In this document: positions 14,119 to 20,320 of the stretch, in pieces | Layout of the letters: each line of letters starts with the position of its first letter | How positions within the stretch are numbered: position 1 is the stretch's first letter | DNA from: a virus | DNA: 20,320 bases | Virus record (IMG/VR): IMGVR_UViG_3300035698_004242 | Span: 1 to 20,320 of that record | Strand: one strand, 5' to 3' | Notes under the pieces: generated by a model | The model's input: the letters and a program-made list of their open reading frames with translations, nothing else | The model's database searches: none | Told to the model about the DNA's origin: nothing | Program-made: the position numbers and the translations under genes

Positions 14119-14358
14119 TCACACCTCTATGCTATTTAATTTTTCTATTGCATACTTAACTATTTCTTCATCTGTAAAATCGTTTGGAGTACATTTAGCA
14201 ATTTCAGATTTCCTGCATACTAGCAATGCTAAGTCAAAGCTCTCGTTGCATTGTTTTAATACCTCTATCATTGTAACTGTACTATAGTACTCCTCTTGCT
14301 CTAATACTACAACCTCCTTTAATGCTCTAGCCATAACTGCTAGACTCAATGGCCTCAT
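14119..14358 (-). CDS. Small protein sharing a segment with the coiled-coil protein
   Basis: 79 residues from the ATG with GGAG nine bases upstream; an earlier ATG at 14391 lies inside the preceding gene. The middle, M-I-E-V-L-K-Q-C-N-E-S-F-D-L-A, is clearly related to the coiled-coil protein's M-K-K-A-V-R-Q-C-N-E-S-F-D-S-I; the likeness also shows in the DNA (13144-13200 versus 14224-14275, with a short indel). It ends in an acidic helix. Otherwise unknown; the shared element may be a docking motif for one partner. Confidence 0.7.
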   Translation of the reverse strand: MRPLSLAVMARALKEVVVLEQEEYYSTVTMIEVLKQCNESFDLALLVCRKSEIAKCTPNDFTDEEIVKYAIEKLNSIEV

Positions 14359-14362
14359 AATC

Positions 14363-14764
14363 TTATCTCCATTTGCACACCAGAGGTGCATTTCGTTTAA
14401 GTTTTCTGAATAGTATTTTACTACCAGATTCCATAGCCTGAGCTACATTGTATACCTCCACACTATCAGCGTTTAAAACATTTATATAGACTGAGTGCTT
14501 ACTAAATATCTTACCTCTACGTAGATCGTAGAACCTGACAAGATCATTGATAATTATATCATCTCTTTTAGCTTCAAGCCCCGCCACTAACAGGTCAATT
14601 GGTGAATACTCTTGCTTTCTCTTTATCCTACAATCACCATAGAAGACTGGTATAACATAACCTCCATTGTTTATCCCATCTGCTAGAGGTAGATGCAGAG
14701 GCAAAGCCTCCACATCCACTTGAGGCATAGACAATATAATTATATTATCTGTCTCGTTTGGCAT
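14363..14764 (-). CDS. Hypothetical protein, 133 aa
   Basis: No family recognised. After a short acidic N-terminus come I-I-I-L-S-M-P and V-I-P-V-F-Y-G-D-C, both strand-like, then a helix with A-G-L-E-A-K-R-D-D and a basic C-terminal part (L-F-R-K-L-K-R-N-A). It overlaps the end of the preceding gene by 20 bases. It sits directly after the possible ssDNA-binding protein, a place where phages often carry small replication accessory proteins. Confidence 0.72.
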   Translation of the reverse strand: MPNETDNIIILSMPQVDVEALPLHLPLADGINNGGYVIPVFYGDCRIKRKQEYSPIDLLVAGLEAKRDDIIINDLVRFYDLRRGKIFSKHSVYINVLNADSVEVYNVAQAMESGSKILFRKLKRNAPLVCKWR

Positions 14765-15491
14765 TCGTCTCGTCTTTACCTACAATTTCATCCATGTTTG
14801 GATTTTGAAATTGCTTGATATATTTGCCAAATAGATCAACAGGTAAAGCAGTAGTAGCTTTATAACCTTGAGAGGCGTAAGCACTACCCTCTAAACACTC
14901 TTGTGTCTGAACAATAGTTAGAGACACCCAAGACTTGTTTTGTTTACCTTCTTCTTTATTTCCTGTAACTTCTATAACACGGCCACCACGTGAGGCTTTG
15001 TACATAGGGCTACCATATCTTGCAAGAGAAGCCTTACAAAAGAATTGAGCAAAAGAGTTATGGTCGGGTAACCAGATAAGCAAATCAGAACCTTCAATCA
15101 ACTTCTCATTACTTCTAGTATCCTGAGACATAAAGTTGATATACTTCTCATTAGAAGAAAGAGGTTCTTTATTGGATGAAGGTATAAAAAACTCAGAAGT
15201 AAAAGAGTAATCATCTGTATTGTTTACAGCACAATGGACACGATAATCGAGGATTACCATCTTAACAATATTACCTAGAGTGGTTTTACCACCAAGAAAT
15301 AAGTCACCAATCTTTGCTAATCCATTTTCAAAAGCCTTAGACGTTTTGTAGACAATAGTGAGGTATGGCACATAGTCTGATGCACCTACCTGCTCAAGAG
15401 CAGTACTGTTATCGTCTTCCATCTGTCCTGCCATTAAAGCTGCAACAGAAGTGGCTTCATCTACTTTTTGTATTTCATTTTCCATTTTCAT
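14745..15491 (-). CDS. Possible ssDNA-binding protein (phage type)
   Basis: 248 residues. After an acidic, disordered 35 residues, a beta-rich region begins (Y-V-P-Y-L-T-I-V-Y-K, K-I-G-D-L-F-L-G, I-V-K-M-V-I-L-D-Y-R-V) with many aromatic residues further on (F-F-I-P, F-A-Q-F-F-C-K); the end is charged. The pattern recalls phage proteins that coat single-stranded DNA, and its position between ParB and the helicase genes fits, but I could not identify a defined OB signature. Two close ATGs (15491 and 15485) are possible; only AAAGAAAG lies upstream. The leader contains seven CAAAAC units, which may keep it unstructured and raise translation (inference). Confidence 0.55.
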   Translation of the reverse strand: MKMENEIQKVDEATSVAALMAGQMEDDNSTALEQVGASDYVPYLTIVYKTSKAFENGLAKIGDLFLGGKTTLGNIVKMVILDYRVHCAVNNTDDYSFTSEFFIPSSNKEPLSSNEKYINFMSQDTRSNEKLIEGSDLLIWLPDHNSFAQFFCKASLARYGSPMYKASRGGRVIEVTGNKEEGKQNKSWVSLTIVQTQECLEGSAYASQGYKATTALPVDLFGKYIKQFQNPNMDEIVGKDETNAKRDR

Positions 15492-15504
15492 TTTCTTTCT
15501 TTAC

Positions 15505-15546
15505 GTTTTGGTTTTGGTTTTGGTTTTGGTTTTGGTTTTGGTTTTG
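15505..15546. repeat. Hexanucleotide microsatellite, seven GTTTTG units
   Basis: Seven perfect tandem copies of GTTTTG on the plus strand (CAAAAC on the coding minus strand), filling almost all of the gap between the parB-like stop and the next start. No frame is affected, so copy-number change would alter only the length of the untranslated spacer. Not a telomere: it is internal and short. Confidence 0.95.
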
Positions 15547-15547
15547 G

Positions 15548-16531
15548 TTACGCTGCTTCGATATCATCAAGAGATTTGATACCTGCTTCTTTTAAGAACT
15601 TAACAGCATCAATTTTCTTTTTAGCTTGACTATCAGATTTACGTTTAGCTGCTTGATCTTCTTTAACCTTTTGTTTCTTGTCCCATTCAGTTTTCTGAGC
15701 TGAAACAGCTTTTTCATCGAGAGAAAGAATCTCAAGATAAGCAGCTAGATATCCTTTGTTGAAAGGTGTAGCTTCTTTTTCAAAGATAACTTTAGCTTTC
15801 TCAAAATTCAATTTAACTGTATCTTTACCGACAAACTTCTCAGCAGCAGAAAACTCAGGAGCCTTACCTACATTATCATCACGACGTGCTTTTGCTTGAT
15901 CAGCAAGAGTTTTAGCCACTGAAGCTCCGAATTTTTCACCAGTAAAAGTACAAGCATCTTCGATGTTTTTCTCAATGTCTTCATCTGTTTTTAACTTAGA
16001 CAGTTGAATTGCATTACCCAAAGACATTTTACCTGCTTGAAGAGCTACTTTAGCCAATTCAGGAAGGTTATTAATCTTCAACATTTTAGCAACATACTCA
16101 GTACTTTTAGATACTGCTTTAGCCAACTCTTTCAAGTTAAGACCTTTACCGTACATCAACTTCATAAGAAGTTTTGCATACTGAACAGGTTTGGTTGGGT
16201 CTTGATGTGCATTACCCACAAACATTGCTTCGATAGCACCAATGTCATCAACTTCGCTTACATTAACATTGATCTTCTGGAAGTCAGGATTACCTTCTCT
16301 ACAGAGAAGCATATTTGCAACAGCTCTACGTGAACCATCAAGAACCATAAACTTGTTATCAGGTTTTGGACAAACAGTAAACAGTGAAAGCATACCTTCT
16401 TTAGAGATACTGTCTTTCAAATTAAGAAGTCTTTCCCATGTATCTTTATCTTCTGGGCTTGGAGCAGGTCTGAGTGCAATGTCTTCTGATGGGAAAATAA
16501 GTTGTTTTGGCGAAATTGAAAGTGTTTTCAA
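15548..16531 (-). CDS. ParB-like partition/nuclease protein
   Basis: 327 residues from the TTG that has AAAGGA seven bases upstream; the TTG two codons earlier is only one base from that site, and no ATG exists until residue 47. The N-terminal domain shows L-D-G-S-R-R near residue 65 and the N-A-H-Q-D-P-T-K-P segment near 108, as in ParB/Srx-fold proteins (CTP- or DNA-acting box I and II). It is followed by a helix-turn-helix (L-A-K-A-V-S-K-S-T-E-Y-V-A-K-M-L) near 137-152. The C-terminal half is charged and helical. No ParA is visible. It may partition the element, bind the iteron arrays or act as a regulator; all three are inference. Confidence 0.82.
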   Translation of the reverse strand: MKTLSISPKQLIFPSEDIALRPAPSPEDKDTWERLLNLKDSISKEGMLSLFTVCPKPDNKFMVLDGSRRAVANMLLCREGNPDFQKINVNVSEVDDIGAIEAMFVGNAHQDPTKPVQYAKLLMKLMYGKGLNLKELAKAVSKSTEYVAKMLKINNLPELAKVALQAGKMSLGNAIQLSKLKTDEDIEKNIEDACTFTGEKFGASVAKTLADQAKARRDDNVGKAPEFSAAEKFVGKDTVKLNFEKAKVIFEKEATPFNKGYLAAYLEILSLDEKAVSAQKTEWDKKQKVKEDQAAKRKSDSQAKKKIDAVKFLKEAGIKSLDDIEAA

Positions 16532-16600
16532 TGTCAAGTCCTTTGGTTGTTGGTTGTTAGTTACACAAATTAATTTAGTTTACACTAGGTTTGACTGTCT

Positions 16601-16654
16601 TTAGTAGTCGGGATTCATGTCACTCACCTCCTTTAAATTTGTCTCTTTAAGCAT
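16601..16654 (-). CDS. 17-codon leader ORF before parB
   Basis: The ATG has AGGAGG six bases upstream, the strongest ribosome site on this strand, and the ORF ends in TAA 70 nt before the parB-like start. The peptide is M-L-K-E-T-N-L-K-E-V-S-D-M-N-P-D-Y. Inside it, AAAGGAGG stands eight bases before the in-frame ATG of codon 13, giving a 5-residue alternative. Two excellent sites for such a short product suggest a regulatory leader, or a ribosome-loading site that protects the mRNA. Confidence 0.55.
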   Translation of the reverse strand: MLKETNLKEVSDMNPDY

Positions 16655-16679
16655 TCTCTACCTCCTATTTTATTTAAAC

Positions 16680-16713
16680 TAGCTATTTAAGCGATTAAAC
16701 TACTATACAGCTA
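16680..16713. repeat. 34-bp direct repeat, copy 1
   Basis: Begins TAGCTATTTAAGCGATTA and ends ACTATACAGCTA. It matches the copy at 16804-16837 in all but four positions and includes ATTTAAGCGATTAAA (16685-16699). This copy lies in the untranslated leader of the leftward operon, between its promoter and the leader ORF. Confidence 0.8.
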
Positions 16714-16743
16714 TAAATAACTCTACAAATAATCCTATACTAT

Positions 16744-16772
16744 AATATAGTATATGGCAACTATACAAGCAA
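16744..16772 (-). promoter_or_regulatory. Leftward sigma-70-like promoter with palindromic -10 operator
   Basis: On the minus strand -35 is TTGCTT (16772-16767), the spacer is exactly 17 bases and -10 is TATATT (16749-16744). The -10 lies inside a perfect 19-bp palindrome with one central base, at 16736-16754 (arms TATACTATA/TATAGTATA). It would start transcription near 16737, serving the leader ORF and the parB train. Spacing and box matches are seen directly; activity is inferred. Confidence 0.7.
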
Positions 16773-16803
16773 ATAAAAAAAAAGAAATAAGTAATATAAT
16801 GTA

Positions 16804-16837
16804 TAGCTATTTAAGCGGTTAAACCACTATATAGCTG
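16804..16837. repeat. 34-bp direct repeat, copy 2
   Basis: Same unit as 16680-16713 with GCGG in place of GCGA. The changes complete an odd-centred dyad, AG-C-GGTT-A-AACC-A-CT, so this copy looks like the better protein-binding site. It lies between the two divergent promoters, upstream of both. Confidence 0.8.
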
Positions 16838-16950
16838 AATACTCTAATACTAACTAATCAATCTTTTAACTCTGCTTATATACTTATTTTATTTTTATTT
16901 TATTCTTTATACTCTAAGAAAAAAGATCAATTAGTTAGTACTAGAGTATT
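16838..16950. repeat. Imperfect 30-bp inverted repeat between the divergent promoters
   Basis: Left arm 16838-16867 (starts AATACTCTAATACTAACTAA) and right arm 16921-16950 agree in 27 of 30 positions after reverse complementing; the spacer is 53 nt of nearly pure A/T. The right arm runs into the -35 box of the rightward promoter. This may be the site of a dimeric regulator or a melting/initiation element of an origin; the sequence alone does not decide. Confidence 0.85.
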
Positions 16951-16977
16951 GACTATACATTGTGCATATACTATATT
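16949..16977 (+). promoter_or_regulatory. Rightward sigma-70-like promoter with palindromic -10 operator
   Basis: -35 is TTGACT (16949-16954), spacer 17 bases, -10 TATATT (16972-16977). The -10 lies in TATACTATATTGTAGTATA (16967-16985), the same 19-mer as in the leftward promoter with one base changed. Transcription would start near 16985 and reach the primase ribosome site about 45 bases later. Strong box matches make it a good promoter candidate. Confidence 0.75.
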
Positions 16978-17026
16978 GTAGTATAGGACAAATTACAGGT
17001 TAAAATAGTGTGGTCACATCTTTTTT

Positions 17027-17032
17027 AGGAGG
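17027..17032 (+). promoter_or_regulatory. Ribosome binding site that points to an AUC start
   Basis: AGGAGG followed by TAGAC and then ATC at 17038. The leader ORF on the other strand has AGGAGG-TAGAGA-ATG, nearly the same design. No ATG, GTG or TTG lies at usable distance, while the primase frame is open from here. See the primase entry. Confidence 0.6.
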
Positions 17033-17103
17033 TAGACATCGGAACACGAAGGTATGAAATAGGTACTTTTCTAAATCTTTTTGCTAAATCTCATTTATCC
17101 AAA

Positions 17104-19731
17104 TTGTATAATCCAGGTATGGAGGTACAAGTCAATGTAGCACAGGATGAAGGTGAGAAGTTGACAGGAGAGTATAAAGGTAAACGATGGAGAGGTTTTA
17201 CTGATAGTAAAACAGTTTGGAAGTCTTTTAGGATACCTTGGAATGCTTATAAAGAACCCAACTATAAAGATAGTAATCTAGCATTCAGTCTAGCTGACCA
17301 TGCAGAAGGTATAGGTCTGACGGGTTGGAATTGGGAAGAACGTAAATCTTACTTCTTTGGTTATGATTTTGATTCAATAGTGAACCATAAGGAAGGATTG
17401 AATGATGAGGAGTTAGAAGATGTATACAACAGAATTAAAGCTATACCTTATGCTACACTTCAATACAGTACATCTGGCCGTGGCTTCCATGTATATATTC
17501 ATTTAGATAAGCCTGTAGACACAGCGAATCATACAGAACATGCCGCTATAGCTAGAAGTATATTAAGTGTATTATCTTTAGATGCAGGTTATAATTTTGC
17601 TAATGCTATAGATGTTTGTGGTATGGTTTTATGGGTGTACCATAGAAAAAGTAAGGGTACACGTGGTTTATCATTGACCCAGAGAGGTGAGTTATTCGAC
17701 CATACACGTATACCAACAAATTGGAAACATCAAATCAATGTAACATCCGGTAGACGTAAGAAGGTAGCTTACGGAGATGAAGAAAATGAAAAGCTATTTA
17801 ATATCATGGCTATGTCAACAAAACAACATGAATTAGATACTTTTCATAGAGAAGTCTTAAATTGGTTTAAAGTGCATACCGGAGATAATAAAGATTCTTG
17901 GTGGGATAATGATTATAATATGTTAGTCTGCCATACTCATGATTTAAAGAGGTGCCATACTGAATTAAATCTTAGAGGATTTTTTGAAACATCTAGCTCA
18001 GGCAGTAGCTCCCAAAACTGTTATGCTTTTCCAGGTGACAATGGTTCATGGGTGATACGTAGACACAATCCAGGTGTGACAGAGAATCCATCTTGGGTTG
18101 TTGATCCATCTGGTTGGACTAGATGTCTGTTTAATGTCAAGGGAGATTTAGAAACCTTTGTCAGGGCATTTGGAGGTATGGAAAATGCTAGAGGTGACTT
18201 TGTATTTAGAACAGTATCAGATGGTTTAAAAGTGCTCGACGCTATGGATATTCAAGAGATAGGTAGAGATCTTAGGTCTGAACCATTATACGAAACACTT
18301 TTAGCTGATCGACAAATGACATTTAAACAGAAAACTGAAGGTAGACTTATCCTGCAGTTTGAAAGGCAAAAGGGATCTAAAGCTGAACCAGAGCTTACAG
18401 CTTTTGTAGCTTCTCCGAATGGCAAGTTATGGGAGAAGGTGATAACTATACCGAGGAGAAAAAAAGATTTTCAGTCCCCAGATCATTTGATTCGGCACGC
18501 TATATCTTTTCAATCTGAGGTTGGTTGGTTTATTCAAACTAGAAAACAATGGGTTATGCAGCCTAGAAAGAATGTCGAGACTGTTTTAGCTGCTCAGCAA
18601 GGTAATATGAATAAGCATGATGTTGAAAGTGTAATGAGTAAATCAATACTTGACCCATGGGAGATAGTGAATGTACCTTTCGCTGGGGAGTATCCAGGTA
18701 ATAGACAGTGGAACAAAGAAGCAGCCGCATTTTCTTGTATTCCAGAAGAAGGAGCTTGTGATACATGGATGAATATACTTGAACATTGTGGCAAAGATTT
18801 GGATATGGCTATAGCTGGAAATACTTGGTGTCAGCAGCATGGTGTGACTGAAGGTAAAGAATATTTATTATTGTGGGTGGCTAGTATGTTTCAAAAGCCT
18901 ACTGAGCCTTTACCTTACCTCTTCTTAGTAGGTCCGCAGAACTCTGGTAAAAGTACATTCCATGAAGCAATAAGTATATTATTGAAGAGTGGTTATGCTA
19001 AAGCAGATGGAGCTTTAGTCGATCAAAGAGGATTTAATAAACAAATATCCAAAGCTGTATTTTGTGTAGTAGAAGAGATAGATTTAGGTAGAAATCAGAT
19101 GGCATTGAATCGTATTAAAGAATGGGTTACTGCTAAATATATAAGTATACATATAAAACTTGTAGATATATATGATATTGTAAATACAACCCATTGGCTA
19201 CAATGTGCTAATGATCCTAATTACTGTCCTGTATTCCCAAATGATACTCGTATAGTTGTAATTAATGTAAACAAATTAGATTCAGATATACCTAAACATA
19301 AACTACTTGATGAACTAGAGAAAGAGAAACGAGCTTTTTTACATCTCTGCTTAACTACAAAACTACCTCCACCACCTGGCCGCTTAGGATTGCCAGTGTT
19401 AAAAACAGGTAGAAAGAAAGAGATGGAATTAATTAACAGAACACCATTAGAACAATTTATGGAAGAGGTATGTTATGAGCGTAAAGGAGCCTTAATTGGT
19501 TTTTCTGAGTTTTATGACAGCTTTTATAAATTCCTTGAACCAGATGATAAGATGATCTGGTCTAAGAAAAGAACTGCTAGACAATTTCCTAAGCTGGGTT
19601 TGATATGTAAAGGTAAGCAGGGATCAATGAACAAAACAATGTGTGGTAATCTCACATTTGATGCGAACTTAAAAGAAGAAGAAGAATGGTTTTGCGCCAG
19701 TGATGGCAGATTAAGGCAGGTAAAGAAATGA
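17104..19731 (+). CDS. Primase-helicase (AEP-type primase plus D5-like SF3 helicase)
   Basis: The position given is the first conventional start (TTG), yielding 875 residues, but the frame is open back to 17029 and the only ribosome site (17027-17032) points to ATC at 17038, which would give 897. The added residues include A-K-S-H-L-S-K-L-Y-N-P-G-M-E, a segment I recall as conserved in related phage proteins. The primase part shows F-G-Y-D-F-D near 85-90 (acidic metal ligands) and S-T-S-G-R-G-F-H-V-Y near 122-131. The helicase part shows Walker A G-P-Q-N-S-G-K-S-T near 610, Walker B V-V-E-E-I-D near 655 and sensor W-L-Q-C-A-N-D-P near 699. It would make primers and unwind the fork. It is followed by DnaQ with an ATGA overlap. 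Confidence 0.88.
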   Translation: MYNPGMEVQVNVAQDEGEKLTGEYKGKRWRGFTDSKTVWKSFRIPWNAYKEPNYKDSNLAFSLADHAEGIGLTGWNWEERKSYFFGYDFDSIVNHKEGLNDEELEDVYNRIKAIPYATLQYSTSGRGFHVYIHLDKPVDTANHTEHAAIARSILSVLSLDAGYNFANAIDVCGMVLWVYHRKSKGTRGLSLTQRGELFDHTRIPTNWKHQINVTSGRRKKVAYGDEENEKLFNIMAMSTKQHELDTFHREVLNWFKVHTGDNKDSWWDNDYNMLVCHTHDLKRCHTELNLRGFFETSSSGSSSQNCYAFPGDNGSWVIRRHNPGVTENPSWVVDPSGWTRCLFNVKGDLETFVRAFGGMENARGDFVFRTVSDGLKVLDAMDIQEIGRDLRSEPLYETLLADRQMTFKQKTEGRLILQFERQKGSKAEPELTAFVASPNGKLWEKVITIPRRKKDFQSPDHLIRHAISFQSEVGWFIQTRKQWVMQPRKNVETVLAAQQGNMNKHDVESVMSKSILDPWEIVNVPFAGEYPGNRQWNKEAAAFSCIPEEGACDTWMNILEHCGKDLDMAIAGNTWCQQHGVTEGKEYLLLWVASMFQKPTEPLPYLFLVGPQNSGKSTFHEAISILLKSGYAKADGALVDQRGFNKQISKAVFCVVEEIDLGRNQMALNRIKEWVTAKYISIHIKLVDIYDIVNTTHWLQCANDPNYCPVFPNDTRIVVINVNKLDSDIPKHKLLDELEKEKRAFLHLCLTTKLPPPPGRLGLPVLKTGRKKEMELINRTPLEQFMEEVCYERKGALIGFSEFYDSFYKFLEPDDKMIWSKKRTARQFPKLGLICKGKQGSMNKTMCGNLTFDANLKEEEEWFCASDGRLRQVKK

Positions 19732-20303
19732 AGAAGAAAAAAATCAATGCAGCTATAGATACTGAGACGACTGGATTAAATTCACAGGTCAATTGTATTA
19801 TTGATTTTGCAGTAGTGATACTAGATGATGATTTTAACCCAACAGGTGCACATTTCTCATCTCATATCAAACCTATACACACTGCAGGTATAGATCCTGA
19901 AGCTATGAAGGTAAATGGTTTAGACCTTGATATTCTAAACAACTCACCAACATCTAATCAAGTATTACAATCATTCTGTGAATGGAAACTTGATTTGTTC
20001 ATGGATGCTATTCTCGTACCTCTTGGTCAAAACTACTCTTTTGATATTAATTTCTTAAAGGTTTGGATGGATGAGCTTTATAATAAGATGTTTCACTATA
20101 AGTATAGAGATAGTGGAATAGTAGCAGACTTCTGCAAGGATACCGGTTTGATTGACTTACCATCGGTTAGTTTAGGGCCTCTAGTTGAATACCTACAGCT
20201 AACTGATGAGTATGAGTTGCACACTGCTTTAGATGATGCAAGAGCTAGCGCAGCTGTGTATAGGGAATTGGTAACTCGTGCAAAAATGTATATGAGCAGA
20301 TAA
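19728..20303 (+). CDS. DnaQ-like DEDDh 3'-5' exonuclease
   Basis: 191 residues with Exo I I-D-T-E-T-T-G near residue 10, Exo II G-Q-N-Y-S-F-D near 101 and Exo III H-T-A-L-D-D-A-R near 164, the full DEDDh set. Such enzymes remove 3' nucleotides, as the proofreading subunit of polymerase III or as stand-alone phage exonucleases. The polymerase here already has its own exonuclease domain, so this one likely acts in recombination, DNA degradation or primer trimming. Its ATG overlaps the primase TGA (ATGA). It ends with TAA whose last bases merge into the terminal A-run, so what follows is unknown. Confidence 0.92.
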   Translation: MKKKKINAAIDTETTGLNSQVNCIIDFAVVILDDDFNPTGAHFSSHIKPIHTAGIDPEAMKVNGLDLDILNNSPTSNQVLQSFCEWKLDLFMDAILVPLGQNYSFDINFLKVWMDELYNKMFHYKYRDSGIVADFCKDTGLIDLPSVSLGPLVEYLQLTDEYELHTALDDARASAAVYRELVTRAKMYMSR

Positions 20304-20320
20304 AAAAAAAAAAAAAAAAA
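20302..20320. other. Homopolymer run of 19 A at the right edge
   Basis: The last two bases of the DnaQ stop codon begin an unbroken run of A to the end of the window. It may be a contig-end artefact or a real A-tract of unknown length; no terminator hairpin precedes it. Confidence 0.9.

Noticed and set aside
15505-15546. Telomere-like TTTTGG repeat
   Set aside because: Internal, only seven units, between two co-directional genes; a simple slippage tract is enough.
15365-15595. Plus-strand ORF with alternating Phe-Trp
   Set aside because: The F-W run is just the GTTTTG microsatellite read in frame; antisense to two real genes.
393-20303. Recoding of TAG (as in some large gut phages)
   Set aside because: Genes of normal length end at TAG (70-residue and coiled-coil genes) without meaningful extension, and no conserved gene contains an internal TAG; one open extension (864-956) is not sufficient.
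20302-20320. Poly(A) tail of an mRNA
   Set aside because: The window holds bacterial-virus genes on both strands with operator DNA, so it is genomic; the A run is at an edge and may be technical.

Overview
The window is AT-rich, densely packed and reads as phage DNA. Most likely it is the early/replication module of a tailed phage, or of a phage-plasmid, using the standard bacterial code: TAA and TGA dominate, TAG is used occasionally, and no gene needs recoding. Genes overlap by ATGA or TAATG, and strong AGGAGG-type ribosome sites are common. No tRNA, rRNA, CRISPR array, transposase or structural (capsid or tail) gene is visible. The host cannot be named. A lipoprotein with a short LSC-type signal would fit a Gram-negative host, and the main promoters look like ordinary sigma-70 type (TTGNNT-N17-TATATT).

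Layout. Positions 1-392 are a non-coding repeat zone: ten 14-bp iterons, three 28-bp repeats, an inverted repeat and dispersed motifs. From 393 to about 16,530 almost everything is one leftward (minus-strand) gene train. In order of transcription it carries a ParB-like protein, a possible ssDNA-binding protein, three small unknowns, a coiled-coil protein, an SNF2-like helicase, an RMF-like protein, two zinc-ribbon proteins, a family A DNA polymerase, three tandem copies of one small gene, a cytosine-C5 methyltransferase, a small unknown, a lipoprotein, a YopX-like protein, an ATP-dependent DNA ligase, a small unknown, a VRR-NUC nuclease, two unknowns, a DUF3310 protein, an M15 peptidase, a 50-residue protein, a RecB/Cas4-like nuclease, a SEC-C mini-protein, a one-helix membrane peptide and a terminal unknown. 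From about 16,540 to 17,040 lies a divergent control region with two facing-away promoters whose -10 boxes sit in nearly the same palindrome, plus 34-bp direct repeats and a 30-bp inverted repeat. To the right, a rightward pair encodes a primase-helicase and a DnaQ-like exonuclease. The window ends in 19 A residues.

Working together: primase-helicase, polymerase with proofreading domain, separate DEDDh exonuclease, SNF2 helicase, ligase, resolvase-like VRR-NUC and RecB-like nuclease form a nearly self-sufficient replication/recombination set. ParB plus iteron-like repeats hint at partition or copy control. The methyltransferase may mask phage DNA. The RMF-like protein, lipoprotein and zinc-ribbon proteins are candidates for host manipulation. 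The most unusual points are the matched divergent promoters/operators, the probable AUC start of the primase, the 17-codon leader ORF before parB, the CAAAAC microsatellite in front of the ssDNA-binding candidate, and the motif ATTTAAGCGRTTAAA shared by the two non-coding regions.
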